The notes beneath the pieces are model-generated. The model was not told the DNA's origin. It searched no databases and saw nothing but the letters and a program-made list of their open reading frames with translations. Shown piece by piece: positions 1 through 9,885 of a stretch of 64,000 bases of DNA (positions are counted from its first letter, which is position 1; the number at the start of each line of letters is the position of its first letter). Origin of the DNA: Coniferiporia sulphurascens (lineage: Eukaryota > Basidiomycota > Agaricomycetes > Hymenochaetales > Hymenochaetaceae); contig NBBA01000001.1 in NCBI GenBank assembly GCA_002794785.1, positions 3,720,001 to 3,784,000 on the forward strand, written 5' to 3'. A program made the position numbers and the translations under genes.

Positions 1-1288
1 CACTTTTTGTTTTTCACAGGTATTAATCAGTGTAAAAGGTGTCAGTGGAAAAAGAGCAGACACCCACATGCTTGAACTTTGGATATGGCATCACGACGCT
101 GCATAGTGCATCGCCCTACGTAGCCATTCTTGTCAGCAGCAATATCTTCGGGAGAGAGCTCTAATACGTTCCCAACCGACTCGGCGTAGGTTTTGAGTGT
201 GCCCAAAATGGCTGTCACTGAATTGAGATAGGAGTGGTTCATCGTCTCGGGGAAGACAAAAATACAGCATACGGTCCCGATGGCCATGTAACTCCCAGTG
301 GAAATGAGAATGGAGGATAGGATAGTGTACTCCGTATCGGGGAACAGAGGCCCGAATGTCTGTTGGCATCGATGGTTAGGCAGCAAAACGAGTATTAGCA
401 AACCGTATCACTTACGCAGAAGATGTCGAGGAAAATTTGAGCAAATGTGAAAAAGAAAACCAAGCGCGGCCTATATGCCCTTCCGATAGCAAACAAGAAC
501 GAGAAAACACCGAAGAAAACGCCATAAACTACTGATGAACTATCAAGAAAGCACAAAACATCAGCAGAGCCTCATCAACTAGGGAGAGCCAGAGCTTACC
601 GGGTATCCAAGAAAAATCCCTTGAACACATCAAGTTGAAATATGGCATCGGGATTCGCAGCACCCTCAGCTCTGGAAAAGCAAATTCGTCATTAGATAGC
701 AGAAGTATCATGACGTTAAACCATACCCTTGCTCTGCTCTTTGGTACGAGGATCTTAGCAAAATCGCGCTCCGAGCAGCAATAGCAGAACGCATGGCCGC
801 TGCGCCGACACCCCACCCAAGTAGCATCCCTAGCATCATGAGGGAGATGGCCTATGCATGTGATCCAAACCGTAAGCACCGCAGCTAACAATCTGACACT
901 GAGACACTTACGAAGATGAACATCTGCACGGGCATATTGGGCGGTACCATGAGGCTAGACAGGCAGCAGAAGAAACTGCTACTCGACAGAAAAAACGACG
1001 AGTCAGCTTCAAGAACACCTTGCGCGGAGCACCCATCAATCGGGATTTGTGGTGTGTCTCCGAGAGCACGTACGCGTTCCCGAGCGTCCTGAGCGACTTG
1101 TCCGGCAGAATGAGCACGAACGCTGCCCATGTCGCGAGCCAGCACCGTGCAAGTGTCTTCCAGGAACGTTTAGCGCGCAGGTTCGCGCTGACCCATGGCG
1201 GAAGCGCGTCGATGACAGCGGTGAACGAAAAGCGCGAGCTGGATTTGACGTGATTGCTCGCCTCCGTTGGCTGAACGTCTTTTGACAT
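1..1288 (-). CDS. ArAE-type membrane transporter, N-terminal part (runs off window)
   Basis: A multi-exon gene read leftward from an ATG at 1288 and cut by the window start. The first exon encodes a soluble start followed by PPWVSANLRAKRSWKTLARC and LATWAAFVLILPDKSLRTL. Later exons give hydrophobic segments (SSLMVPPNMPVQMFIFV near 930-960; GSYMAIGTVCCIFVFPETMN near 230-300). This order, with the PDKSL..LG and PPNMPVQMF motifs, is typical of fungal proteins with the putative ER transporter 6TM N-terminal domain (ArAE_2_N), relatives of aromatic-acid/fusaric-acid exporters. The substrate cannot be told from sequence. The C-terminal half, where the DUF2421-type domain normally lies, is outside the window. 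Family call is fairly secure; function is inferred from family only. Confidence 0.75.
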
Positions 1289-1658
1289 TGTCGTCGTCGC
1301 CAGAGTATAGTATGAAATTCAGGTGGGAGAGAGCATAAGTATGCCGGCCCCGGTCAGGCTATTTAACGCCGATCTTGGCCCCAAGTCCAAGACCGGATCG
1401 ACACTTTATGTCATCGTCAAGTAGTAAGGGTAGCCGTAAAAGGCCCGGTGAGATCATTCCGGACTTCACATTTGATTAAGGGATTGATTTAAAAACAATT
1501 AGAAAAATACAGGTGATTAGTAGCATGTACCGCTATTTCTACGTTCCCGGCGAGCATTCATCTATTCGTCTCTAACTACGCATCTGTCTATACGTTCGGC
1601 ACCAGCCTGAAACAATTGTACATAAGATGTTGACCAGGACAGAGAAATGTCAGTTCAC
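1289..1658. other. Intergenic, no gene seen
   Basis: About 370 bp between the transporter start and the end of the kinase gene. It should hold the transporter promoter and the kinase 3' untranslated region. I see no open frame, repeat or element here. Confidence 0.5.
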
Positions 1659-3886
1659 TCACCAGTCGTACCGAATGAGGTCATCAAAGTCTACGATGGC
1701 GGAGGTCGCGAACTGGCGGGCCTCAAGCCACACCCACAACTGCAGATTCCGTTCGAATTAGGTTAAGGTCAACTTTACAGATTCAATACTCACCTTCAAG
1801 TAGGCTCCGAGGTTACTCCTTGGTAATTCTTTCACAGACTCCATCGACTCCTGCGCAGTCATCTGCCGTCCGAGTTTCCGCAGAATTGGCAGCGCACTCT
1901 TGAATAAGTCCAGGTTTGGATTCAGCTGTCGGCCTATGCCTTCCAGCAGCAGTACAGATATCACTGTGTTCACGAAGTCGCCCTCCATCTTGACATGGTG
2001 TTCGCGCACCGCTCGGAGCACCTCAACGAGGATGTCCGAAATCTTGATACGTCCGAGTGAGAACGTTTTGCGTTTCACGCTCAGCACGATATGCTGCATA
2101 CGCAACGCAAACGTCTCTGGCTCATGTGCGAGATGTGGAGTGCGGCAGCGCTGCACCATCAGTTTTCCAGCACGGTATCCGTCAAACTCTGCAATTGCGC
2201 GGAAAAGCTCCAAGAAGTTGCGTCGGTTCGTGTCGTTCAGCGTCGTCACAAGGCCAGCATCGAGGAAGACAATTTCGGGGAGGTAACCCTCTTCGGAAAG
2301 AGAGTGGAGCTCGGCGCGCCATGCCGCGGGGTCAGCCTTAAGTTCGCGCAGACGGTTAACGACCTGGTCGGCGTCGTCAGTGGCGTCATCAGACGCATGT
2401 AACGAGCTATCTGGCTGTTTAGTGCCCCAAAAAGACGCCCACATCCCCTTGAGAAGGAAACGGGTAGATGGCTTGTAGAACTTGATCATAATGTTCCCTG
2501 GGTGAAGGTCGGAGTGCACAAAGTTGTCTAGCAGAAGCATATTGAGGAATGCATCCAGGCCAAGCTCTGCGATTTGATTGTCATAAGGACCTCCTCCGAT
2601 CCTCAAGAACGTCTCCATCGGAAGTGCATTCTGAAATTCTTCTACCAAGACGTCCTGGCTTGTGAATAGACTTAAGGGACGCGGGAACGATACCGCAGCC
2701 TTTCTCTGGCTAAAGTTGTGTTCAAACGTCCTCAGGTTCTGGGCTTCGTTCCTCAAATCCAACTGCTCAGCCATCATACCGCCAAATACCTCCACCTCCT
2801 CCGGTAGCGATATCCATTCCATTCCTGGCAGAACAGAGACGATCCGAGCGAAGAAGCGCATGATAGAGAGGTCCCGCGAAATAGTATTCCTGACGCGGGG
2901 GTGAAGGATTTTGATAGCAACAGCGGCAGAAGGAACAGAAGGAGGTGGGTCGAAAGGAAGAGACGGGTCGAACGCGACCGCGCCCCGCCTAGAGCGCTTG
3001 GGGTTCAGATAGGAAGGTGGGATAAGGTCCTTCCTCAGCACTGCGCGATACACTTGTGCGATAGCTCCGACACCTATAGGCTTCTCTTCAAATTCCTCAA
3101 AAACGTCTTCAAATGGCCGCTGAAAAACGCGCTCGATAACTCGGCGCGTATGTTGGATCGAATGAGGTCTTCCACCCGAGTGTAAAGCCCCCATTCTTGC
3201 GCACAGTTCCGCTGAGAAGAGGTCTGCGCGTGACGCAGCCCATTGAGCGAGCTTCGGCAATATCAGTCTTAGATCAATTTGGAAAAGGGCCATTAATGAA
3301 ATACCTTGATAAACGTTGGCCCTGCCCTCTGTAGAGCCGACACCAAAACCCCGTACCACCATATTGCACCCCGACGCTCTCTATAGCGCGGGTGCGGCTC
3401 TCCGAAAAGAATGGCAGGAGAGGATACTATCACAGGGACGAATATAAAAAAGAGATGTACAAAGCGGCGCGCAGTGAGGATGGGCTCCCATATGCGTTCA
3501 CGTAGGAAACACAAGACACGCGACAGGATGGACCTATTTTCCTCGTCCGGGGAGTTGATCACCAGCTGCACCTCGGGTGGTTGGGATGTAGGTGGAGGGC
3601 AGGGGATGAGATTCGGCGAGGAGAACATAGCTGAGAGTAAAAGCGGCTTCGGCGGGGCCAGATAGACGACGGCCCCGACTCCGCCAGCTACAGGCAGCAA
3701 CCAGACGAAGCGCCACCCGAAGCTACGATATGGCACATTTGAGCGCGTGAAGAACGGCACGAATGACTTCTGGCGAGGAAAGCCAGATGAGAAGCAGACA
3801 CCGTAGCGAACTGGAGTTGCTGCAGGTCCAGCAATTGCGAACTTCAGACGCGAAGCCGAAGCAGATGTCCGGAAGGCCGCCAGCAT
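1659..3886 (-). CDS. ADCK2-like atypical (ABC1/AarF/UbiB) kinase, mitochondrial
   Basis: The start at 3886 gives an N-terminus rich in Arg, Ser and Ala, consistent with a mitochondrial targeting peptide, then a membrane segment (FVWLLPVAGGVGAVVYLAP). The UbiB signatures follow in order: PTFIK-LAQWAASRADLFS spanning the first intron (the KxGQ-like region), GVGAIAQVYRA (Ala-rich loop), VAIKILHP (catalytic Lys), VHSDLHPGNIM (catalytic loop) and FLDAGL (metal-binding Asp). Length, about 710 residues, suits fungal ADCK2-like proteins. The last exon is short: a donor after YLK near 1800 joins LWVWLEARQFATSAIVDFDD, ending in TGA at 1659-1661. UbiB proteins support coenzyme Q or mitochondrial lipid metabolism; the exact role here is inferred. 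LAQ replaces the usual KxGQ glycine, which is normal in the ADCK2 branch. Confidence 0.88.
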
Positions 3887-4107
3887 TGACGAAAGTGTAG
3901 ACGGATATTATCTTCCGTAGACATTAGCAGCACGCATCGGCGTCAGCTCGGGTCGGCTGCTGGACGTCGGGGACGAAGGAACTCGTTTTAGGCGTGCGCC
4001 GAGTCCTCTAAAAGATGAAAACGGCAATACATGTACGTCATCATGATTCCTACTTCTTGACAACCTCATGCATATCGATATGCAACTCAATTCCTCGCTC
4101 ATATAAC

Positions 4108-4122
4108 TTCGTTCTGGTAGAG
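4108..4122. repeat. 15-bp direct repeat, left flank of the transposon nest
   Basis: AACTTCGTTCTGGTA occurs here and again exactly at 9763-9777, on either side of the whole repeat block. This is the expected look of a target-site duplication of an outer, now heavily interrupted retroelement. Confidence 0.7.
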
Positions 4123-4289
4123 AGAGAGAGAGAATTGGATTTTATTACGCGTGTCATTCTAAAAAGAAAAGTGCGCAGCCGTAGGCCGTGCCCAAGTCCC
4201 TATACTACCCTACTAGCCCGTCACCTACTAGCTACTAGTTTGGAGGTCTATACTGGACAAAATGATGTGATTTGGGCTTTGCACAGTGG

Positions 4290-4600
4290 CATAATTGATT
4301 ATAATTGATTATAACGCATTATAATCGATTATAATCAGTTATATAACAGGCTGTGATGGAGCAAATGCAGAGACATGGATTATAACTGATTATAATCGAT
4401 TATATAACTGCCTGTGATGGAGCAAAGACAAAAAATAGGTTATAATTGATGATATAACTGATTATATCACAGCCAGTGATGGCACCATAATGCAAAGCCG
4501 AAGAATATAATCGATTATATAATCAGTTATATCACTGATTATATCACAGCCTGGATTTTGCACTGGGGCTGATCACGATCTGTTATATAACTGATTATGC
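4290..4600. repeat. Left subterminal array of AT palindromes
   Basis: Repeated, partly degenerate units such as TATAATCGATTATA, ATAACTGATTATA and ATTATATCACAGCC, alternating with GTGATGG-containing spacers. They form many overlapping palindromes and resemble subterminal transposase-binding arrays. Confidence 0.7.
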
Positions 4601-4967
4601 TGCATATGGAAAGTAGGGATCAACCCATCATGATGATCATTCCAGATAAGGAAATTACCCCTGAAGACCACATGCTTGCTTGATGGCCAGGCACATTCAC
4701 ACTTGGCCTGAGAAAGTATGTCTCTAAATGCACCAGTCACATGATGCATGAGAATAAACCCAAGTGCGAATCACACTCGACCATGAGAATATTATACTAT
4801 AAATGTATTAACATATGACTGTGGGAATAAATTTCAAGTGCAAGTTGCACTTATCCATGAGAAATAATGCCTATATGTGTACAAAAAGTCGCAACCTAAA
4901 TGCATTATCATATAAAGCATAAGGTTCTGTCAGGGTCAAGGCCATCACAGATTGCATAACAGATCTG

Positions 4968-5526
4968 TGTTACAATTTTCCTTTACTCTCCTTTACTGCG
5001 CTGACTCACTTCTTATTCATCATCATCAGTCAGCGCAACTCCCCCATTTCTCTGCCTTACTCATCCTTATTTTGCCTTACACCATATGACGCCATGATGA
5101 CGCCTTATTGCACCATCATGATGTGCTTTGCTTACTGATCACCGAACTTGTATTACCAAGGCATTCCTTGCATTTCCATGACCTTCCATAGTCTGGTAAA
5201 CATACCTAACCAAGTCGCTACAGTAGCAAACACTTAGAGTAGCATATAAGCATGTAACTTCAGTAGCACAAGCCCTAAGCTTGTGCTCTTTGTTCATACA
5301 AGCCCATTACCTGCTACCACCAGTCTACTGTGTGTCACTCAGCCATTAGGCGCTCTGTCGTAACCTGACTCCGCTAAGAAACACCTCACGTCCACATCAA
5401 CGATCAGGAAGCCCCTCCGACAATCATCTTCGAATTACAACATCTAGGAAGCCCTGTTGCCGTACCATCAGTCCCGATGATCAGGAAGCCCCGACGTCAA
5501 TCCCCGTGTAACCATTGGGCTTAACA
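4968..5526 (+). mobile_element. Solo LTR, copy 1 (559 bp)
   Basis: Starts TGTTACAATTTTCC and ends TTGGGCTTAACA, the TG...CA ends of a retrovirus-like retrotransposon LTR. It is flanked on both sides by ATCTG (4963-4967 and 5527-5531), a perfect 5-bp target duplication. No internal retrotransposon sequence remains, so it arose by LTR-LTR recombination. It sits inside the inverted-repeat element and is therefore younger than it. Confidence 0.9.
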
Positions 5527-5705
5527 ATCTGCCTAATTAAGCAGGACCCAAAACGTAGGCCATCACAGACTGTGATGCAGTTATGGTGCTTGTGTTTGAA
5601 CTGAAAAAATCAGTGACAATTATGATTATAGTGATAGTGATAGTTATGGCTGCCAGTGCAAAGGTAAAGACTGAGGCCATAACTGATTATAATCGATTAT
5701 AACAG

Positions 5706-5825
5706 CATAATCGATTATAACAGCATAATCGATTATAACAGCATAATCGATTATAACAGCATAATCGATTATAACAGCATAATCGATTATAACAGCATAA
5801 TCGATTATAATCGATTATGGAATCT
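5706..5825. repeat. 18-bp tandem repeat with palindromic core
   Basis: Six successive units of CATAATCGATTATAACAG start at 5706, 5724, 5742, 5760, 5778 and 5796, followed by further ATCGATTAT copies. Each unit carries the 12-bp palindrome ATAATCGATTAT. This is the right subterminal region of the inverted-repeat element. Confidence 0.9.
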
Positions 5826-6000
5826 GTGATATAACTGATTATAATTGATTATGCCCGGATTCTTGGTCAAAACTTGTATTTTTGTCCAATAAGGACCTCC
5901 ATATACTAGACTATCAGAGCCCTGGAGAGGTTGGTTGTTCGTTCTTTGGATTAGGGGAGGAAGGCAGGTCCAACTACTACTGAGACCCTATGACCCACGC

Positions 6001-6558
6001 TGTTACAATTTTCCTTTACTTTCCTCTAATGCGCTGACTCACTTCCTCTTCGTCATCATCAGTCAGTGCAACTCCCCCATTCCTCTGCCTTACTCATCCT
6101 ATTTCGCATTGCGCCATAAGACGCCATGATGACGCCTTATTGCACCATCATGACGTGCTTTGCTTACTGATCACCGTACTTGTATTACCAAGGCCTTCCT
6201 TGCGTTTCCATGACCTTCCATAGTCTGGTAAACTACCCTACACAGGCCGCTACAGTAGTAAACACATAGAGTAGCATATAAGCATGTAACTTCAGTAGCA
6301 CAAGCCCTAAGCTTGTGCTCTTTGTTCATACAAGCCCATTATCTGCTACCACCGGTTTACTGTGTGCCACCTGGCCCTTAGTTGCTTCGTCGTAACCCGA
6401 CTCACCTCAAGAAGCCTACCGCGTCACATCGTCGATCAGGAAGCCCCACCGACAATCACCTTCGACTTACGACATCTAGGAAGCCCCATTGCCATACCAT
6501 CAGTTCCGACGATCAGGAAGCCCCGACGTCAATCACCGCGTAACCGTTGAGCTTAACA
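6001..6558 (+). mobile_element. Solo LTR, copy 2 (558 bp)
   Basis: Same family and orientation as the LTR at 4968: begins TGTTACAATTTTCC, ends GAGCTTAACA. Flanked by CACGC at 5996-6000 and 6559-6563, a perfect 5-bp target duplication. The 3' half holds several ATCAGGAAGCCCC-type short repeats. Confidence 0.9.
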
Positions 6559-6563
6559 CACGC

Positions 6564-7028
6564 TACTAGCTACTAGACTTTTCAGAGCCTCACATTGGAG
6601 GATGGTCGTTGGTGTTGGTTTGGGAAAGGAAAGTTCACAGCAGGGAGGGAGGGGGGCATTCGAAAACTCATCCTACAACTACAATTGTCCAGGCCAGGGT
6701 TGCGTTTTGTGCTAATGCCAGTCTGCACTATTACAATTGGAGGGCGGTGTGGGTGGGGGCCTCGTGAGGGGCCAGGTCGAGCATGGGTGCCGAGGCGCCC
6801 AAATGAGGGAGTCTGGGGGAACCAGATGTTGCGAAGCACCATTGTGGTGAGTGGGAATGTGTCAGATGGCCGATCAGTGGGAAAGTAGGAAAGCTGGGTT
6901 ATCAGGGGCTGCCGGTTGAGAGGGGGGGGCAGACGGCACGCACTTATACCCAGACCACTATATGGCCCTCATCCTCCGACGTGGTCCACCAATCCAAAAT
7001 CCCATGAGGGGATGTCCAATGCCCACCC
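6564..7028. other. Spacer between solo LTRs, no gene seen
   Basis: About 465 bp of G-rich sequence belonging to the outer element or to old host sequence. Its start (TACTAGCTACTAGAC...TCAGAGCC) repeats the sequence that flanks the inverted-repeat element near 4224-4238 and 5904-5925, so an older short duplication is present. Confidence 0.4.
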
Positions 7029-7033
7029 CACAC

Positions 7034-7594
7034 TGTTAAGCTCAACAGTTACGCAGTGATCGATGTCGGGGCTTCCTGATCGTCGGGACTGGTAGTTATG
7101 GCAATGGGGCTTCCTAGATGTCGTAAGTCGAAGGTGATCGTCGGTGGGGCTTCCTGATCGATGATGTGGATGCGGTAGGCTTCTGAAGCGAGTCGGGTTA
7201 TGACGAAGCGACTAAGGGCCAGATGGCACACAGTAGACTGGTGGTAGCAGATAATGGGCTTGTATGAACAAAGAGCACAAGCTTAGGGCTTGTGCTACTG
7301 AAGTTACATGCTTATATGCTACTCTATGTGTTTACTACTGTAGCGGCCTGTGTAGGGTAGTTTACCAGACTATGGAAGGTCATGGAAACGCAAGGAAGGC
7401 CTTGGTAATACAAGTAGGGCTATCAGTAAGCAAAGCACGTCATGATGGTGCAATAAGGCGTCATCATGGTGTCTTATGGCACAAGGCGAATAAGGATGAG
7501 TAAGGCAGAGAAATGGGGGAGTTGCGCTGACTGATGATGATGAAGTGGAAGTGAGTCAGCGCAATAAGGGAAAAGTAAAGGGAAAATTGTAACA
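7034..7594 (-). mobile_element. Solo LTR, copy 3, inverted (561 bp)
   Basis: Reverse-complement copy of the same LTR, from TGTTAAGCTCAACAG to AAAATTGTAACA. Flanks are CACAC (7029-7033) and CACAT (7595-7599), one mismatch, so probably an older insertion. With copy 2 it forms a long inverted repeat, but separate target duplications show independent insertions. Confidence 0.85.
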
Positions 7595-7599
7595 CACAT

Positions 7600-7847
7600 G
7601 ATGTGGTGGTGGTCAGTACACTTGGTGTGAGGATTTGATCCACTCACACGCTGAGCGCCTCTCCCTTCTCAGGGGGGTTGCACCATGGGTGGCAAAGGGG
7701 AACAACTGTCCCCCTTGCTGTGGCTGCCCACAGCAGGCATTTACATCGTAGCCTCCCAGGGGAACCCTAGGTATGGTCAGGGTAGTGCCTGCTAACCACT
7801 CAGGCCCCCTTCCTTAGATGGATACCCCCCTCACAGCACCAACTCCA
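7600..7847. other. Outer-element sequence, no gene seen
   Basis: G/C-rich non-coding sequence between solo LTR 3 and the LINE target duplication. On the minus strand it shows tRNA-like box sequences, but they are too far apart to support a tRNA or a SINE. Confidence 0.35.
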
Positions 7848-7883
7848 AAAGGAGATGGTGGTGGTAAGAGATCAAGAAGGGAT
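7848..7883. repeat. LINE copy 1 target-site duplication, left
   Basis: A 36-bp sequence beginning AAAGGAGATGGTGGTGG recurs at 9710-9745 with a single T/A difference. It directly abuts the poly-T tract of the LINE. Long target duplications of this kind are typical of LINE insertion by target-primed reverse transcription. Confidence 0.88.
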
Positions 7884-8076
7884 TTTTTTTTTTTTTTTTT
7901 TTAAATGCATTTCTATAGTGCGTCATGACTATCTAGTACAAAATATGCTCCAGGGGCCTTTAGGCCCCTGTATTGTGTGAGATGGTAATTGGTATAGATG
8001 GAATAATAGTGGCGGGAAGCCAGAAGCAGAGAGCGGGACTGGGTATAACCAGTGACATAAGAAGCGTGATGTCTGT

Positions 8077-8765
8077 CTAGTTGCCAGTGGCAAACCCTAG
8101 ATCCGAGACATGAATCACAGTTGGGCCACCCGGGTCAAAGACGAGGATGGGTTCCGCCTCGAAGGCGGGGTGAGAGTCCAGGAATGCAGCCAAAATCGGG
8201 AGGCCGTCTTTAGAAAACCATTGGGCTTCAGTGGACAGTATGGGGGTCTTCCATACTGCCTTTCGGGCAGCAAGGGTATTTGGGCACGAGAGCAAGAGAT
8301 GGGCTCGAGTCTCTAGAACGTGGCAGAAAGGGCACATGGGATCGCGTCCCGGGATGCATCCGAAGTACACGCCAAACCCGGCATGACCAAGGAGTGTCCA
8401 GAAAACTTTGCACTTAGTGCGGCGACCCAAGGTGAGGCTCTGCATGAGAGCAGACAGCTTAGTCGAGGGGTTCATAGTGGAGCCCATTGCGTGGGCGTCC
8501 GAAGACCCTCTGGATTTGCAACAGGCTGAGGCCCAGTCGGCTTTCCATTGTGAAAGTGCCGTAGAGGCAGCGGCTTCCCGAAGGAAGCGGACAGTCGGTG
8601 GGAATTGAATAGTGCCCGGGGGGGGGGGGGTTGTCCGCGATACCGGAGGCGAGAACGTCCGCAAATTCGTTGCCTTCGACATCGGAGTGTCCTGGAACCC
8701 AGTGTAAATGGAAAAACACATGGGGAACCGCTTCGTGGCGGTTTTGAGACACTTCCGGATGTAGA
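8077..8765 (-). pseudogene. LINE RNase H / C-terminal remnant
   Basis: Minus-strand frames give fragments of the RNase H end (FHLHWVPGHSDVEGNEFADV near 8640-8720) and of the C-terminal zinc motif (PMCPFCHVLETRAHLLLSCP near 8280-8345). The frame changes between these pieces and the RT is gone, so this copy is dead. The zinc motif spacing (C-x2-C-x6-H-x4-C) is typical of the C-terminus of LINE ORF2. Confidence 0.85.
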
Positions 8766-9709
8766 CCTGACTAAAGGGTTCTCTTGCGAGGCCCACCAAA
8801 CGACTACACCTTCCTCGGGATATGGGGTTCCCACACCCCTCCCGCTGTCCCCCAGGTTGCCCTGGGGCATGTCTGCGTGTCAAGGAATCAACTTAAGCAA
8901 TGCAGTGGGAATTACCCCCATGCATACCCATGGCAGATTTAGTACTCTGCGGCCGGTGAAGGGAACTGCCCCCCACCGCCCTGGCTCGCCCTTTCACGAC
9001 GGAGAAGCCACTACGCCCAGAAGGCCATGAGGACTGACACCCTAGCCGCTACTTGAGTTTCCCGATTCCCCACATGCGCTTCAGACCCCGGGTTTAACCC
9101 CAGAGAATATGTGGTTAGACTTAGTCGCCCCACTTCTGGATCCGCAGCATATGGGGATTACCATGTCGCACAGGTGACCCCAGCCCCCTATCATCGGGAA
9201 GACCAAGGAGTTTCCCGTACTAACCACCTAAGGACGCTCCCACAGGATGATCCAAAGGCCCGTGCTGACCTGTCTCTAGCCACCCTTCCACAGCGTCGGG
9301 TCAGGGGCATCGAGTCGGCTGGTTCTCACCGCTACAACACGTGTTATGAGACCCCTATTCCTAGGCAAAATGCTGTCATTAGAACCCTTCTGGGATTTGG
9401 GGTGGCAGTTTTCACTGTCAGTGCCAGGGACAGTGGGGTCCCCCGAAGGGGATTGCTCAGATCAAGCCGACCCCCTGGGGATGAGGATGATGTCCTCCGG
9501 ACCACCTCTCCCCTGAGGACGTTAACGTCATGTCCTCACTGATGGGCAGGCTAGTGCGCCTCTCTCGTGCCGTTGGCTAACCCGCTGGCATGCTAGAGCC
9601 GAGAACTCACACACAGACGGAGAGCCCCCCCTCCCCACCAGAGCCAACCCTCAGATGGGCCAGATAGTAGGGGTGAACCACAAACCCCCCCCAGCGCCCC
9701 TCCTAAAAC
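8766..9709 (-). repeat. LINE 5' module, copy 1
   Basis: About 944 bp that matches 63430-64000 closely over the visible part. Identity begins sharply at CCTGACTAAAGGG in both copies, while what lies to the left differs. No convincing coding frame on the minus strand, so probably 5' untranslated leader. Confidence 0.75.
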
Positions 9710-9745
9710 AAAGGAGATGGTGGTGGTAAGAGAACAAGAAGGGAT
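9710..9745. repeat. LINE copy 1 target-site duplication, right
   Basis: Partner of the 36-bp repeat at 7848-7883; 35 of 36 positions match. Confidence 0.88.
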
Positions 9746-9762
9746 GGATCAAGAAGGGATGA

Positions 9763-9777
9763 AACTTCGTTCTGGTA
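9763..9777. repeat. 15-bp direct repeat, right flank of the transposon nest
   Basis: Exact second copy of AACTTCGTTCTGGTA found at 4108-4122. Confidence 0.7.
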
Positions 9778-9885
9778 CCAGGGTATCAAATACAAAATAT
9801 TAATATTATTAATGTTCTACATTACTGGCTGCTAAGCCGTTTACTGTACGCCTTCAACTTCCATTCACCCGATCAGGGCGACTGC

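Larger units (their letters stand above)
4239..5903. mobile_element. Non-coding terminal-inverted-repeat (foldback-like) DNA element
   Basis: The left end TTTGGAGGTCTATACTGG and the reverse complement of the right end, TATGGAGGTCCTTATTGG, match at 20 of the first 24 positions. Both ends are flanked by TACTAG (4233-4238 and 5904-5909), a plausible 6-bp target duplication. Both subterminal regions are crowded with variants of the palindrome ATAATCGATTAT. A solo LTR (4968-5526) has inserted in the middle, so the element itself is about 1.1 kb. No coding frame is seen, so it would depend on a transposase elsewhere. Superfamily is unknown to me. Confidence 0.6.
7883..9709 (-). mobile_element. LINE (non-LTR retrotransposon) copy 1, internally deleted
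   Basis: Minus-strand element. Its poly(A) tail appears as 20 T at 7883-7902, followed by AAATGCATTTCTATAG, which is shared with the copy starting at 60620. The body 7903-8765 matches the 3' end of the second copy (RNase H end plus a CCHC-like zinc motif). From 8766 to 9709 a 5' module follows, the same as that in the second copy from 63430 on. Everything between, including the whole reverse transcriptase, is missing. It is flanked by 36-bp target duplications. Confidence 0.88.
4123..9762 (-). mobile_element. Nested transposable-element block (outer element probably minus-strand retroelement)
   Basis: This 5.6-kb block is bounded by perfect 15-bp direct repeats. Read on the minus strand its 3' end (left side) shows AATAAAA followed by a CT-rich tail ending at 4123, which suggests an RNA-derived element inserted in minus orientation. 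Inside it lie a terminal-inverted-repeat element, three solo LTRs and a LINE copy, most with their own target duplications. Removing them leaves roughly 1 kb of outer-element sequence with no recognisable coding capacity. The class of the outer element is not certain. Confidence 0.55.

Noticed and set aside
6001..7594. A single large inverted-repeat transposon bounded by LTR copies 2 and 3
   Set aside because: Each arm has TG...CA ends and its own 5-bp duplication, so these are separate LTR insertions.
7631..7802. tRNA or SINE with A box (TGAGTGGTTAGCAGG) and B box (GGATCAAATCC) on the minus strand
   Set aside because: The boxes are about 150 bp apart, the stems of a cloverleaf do not pair, and no terminator or tail was found.
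8605..9542. Plus-strand frames of 141 and 143 codons
   Set aside because: They are antisense to the LINE 5' module and have no family resemblance.
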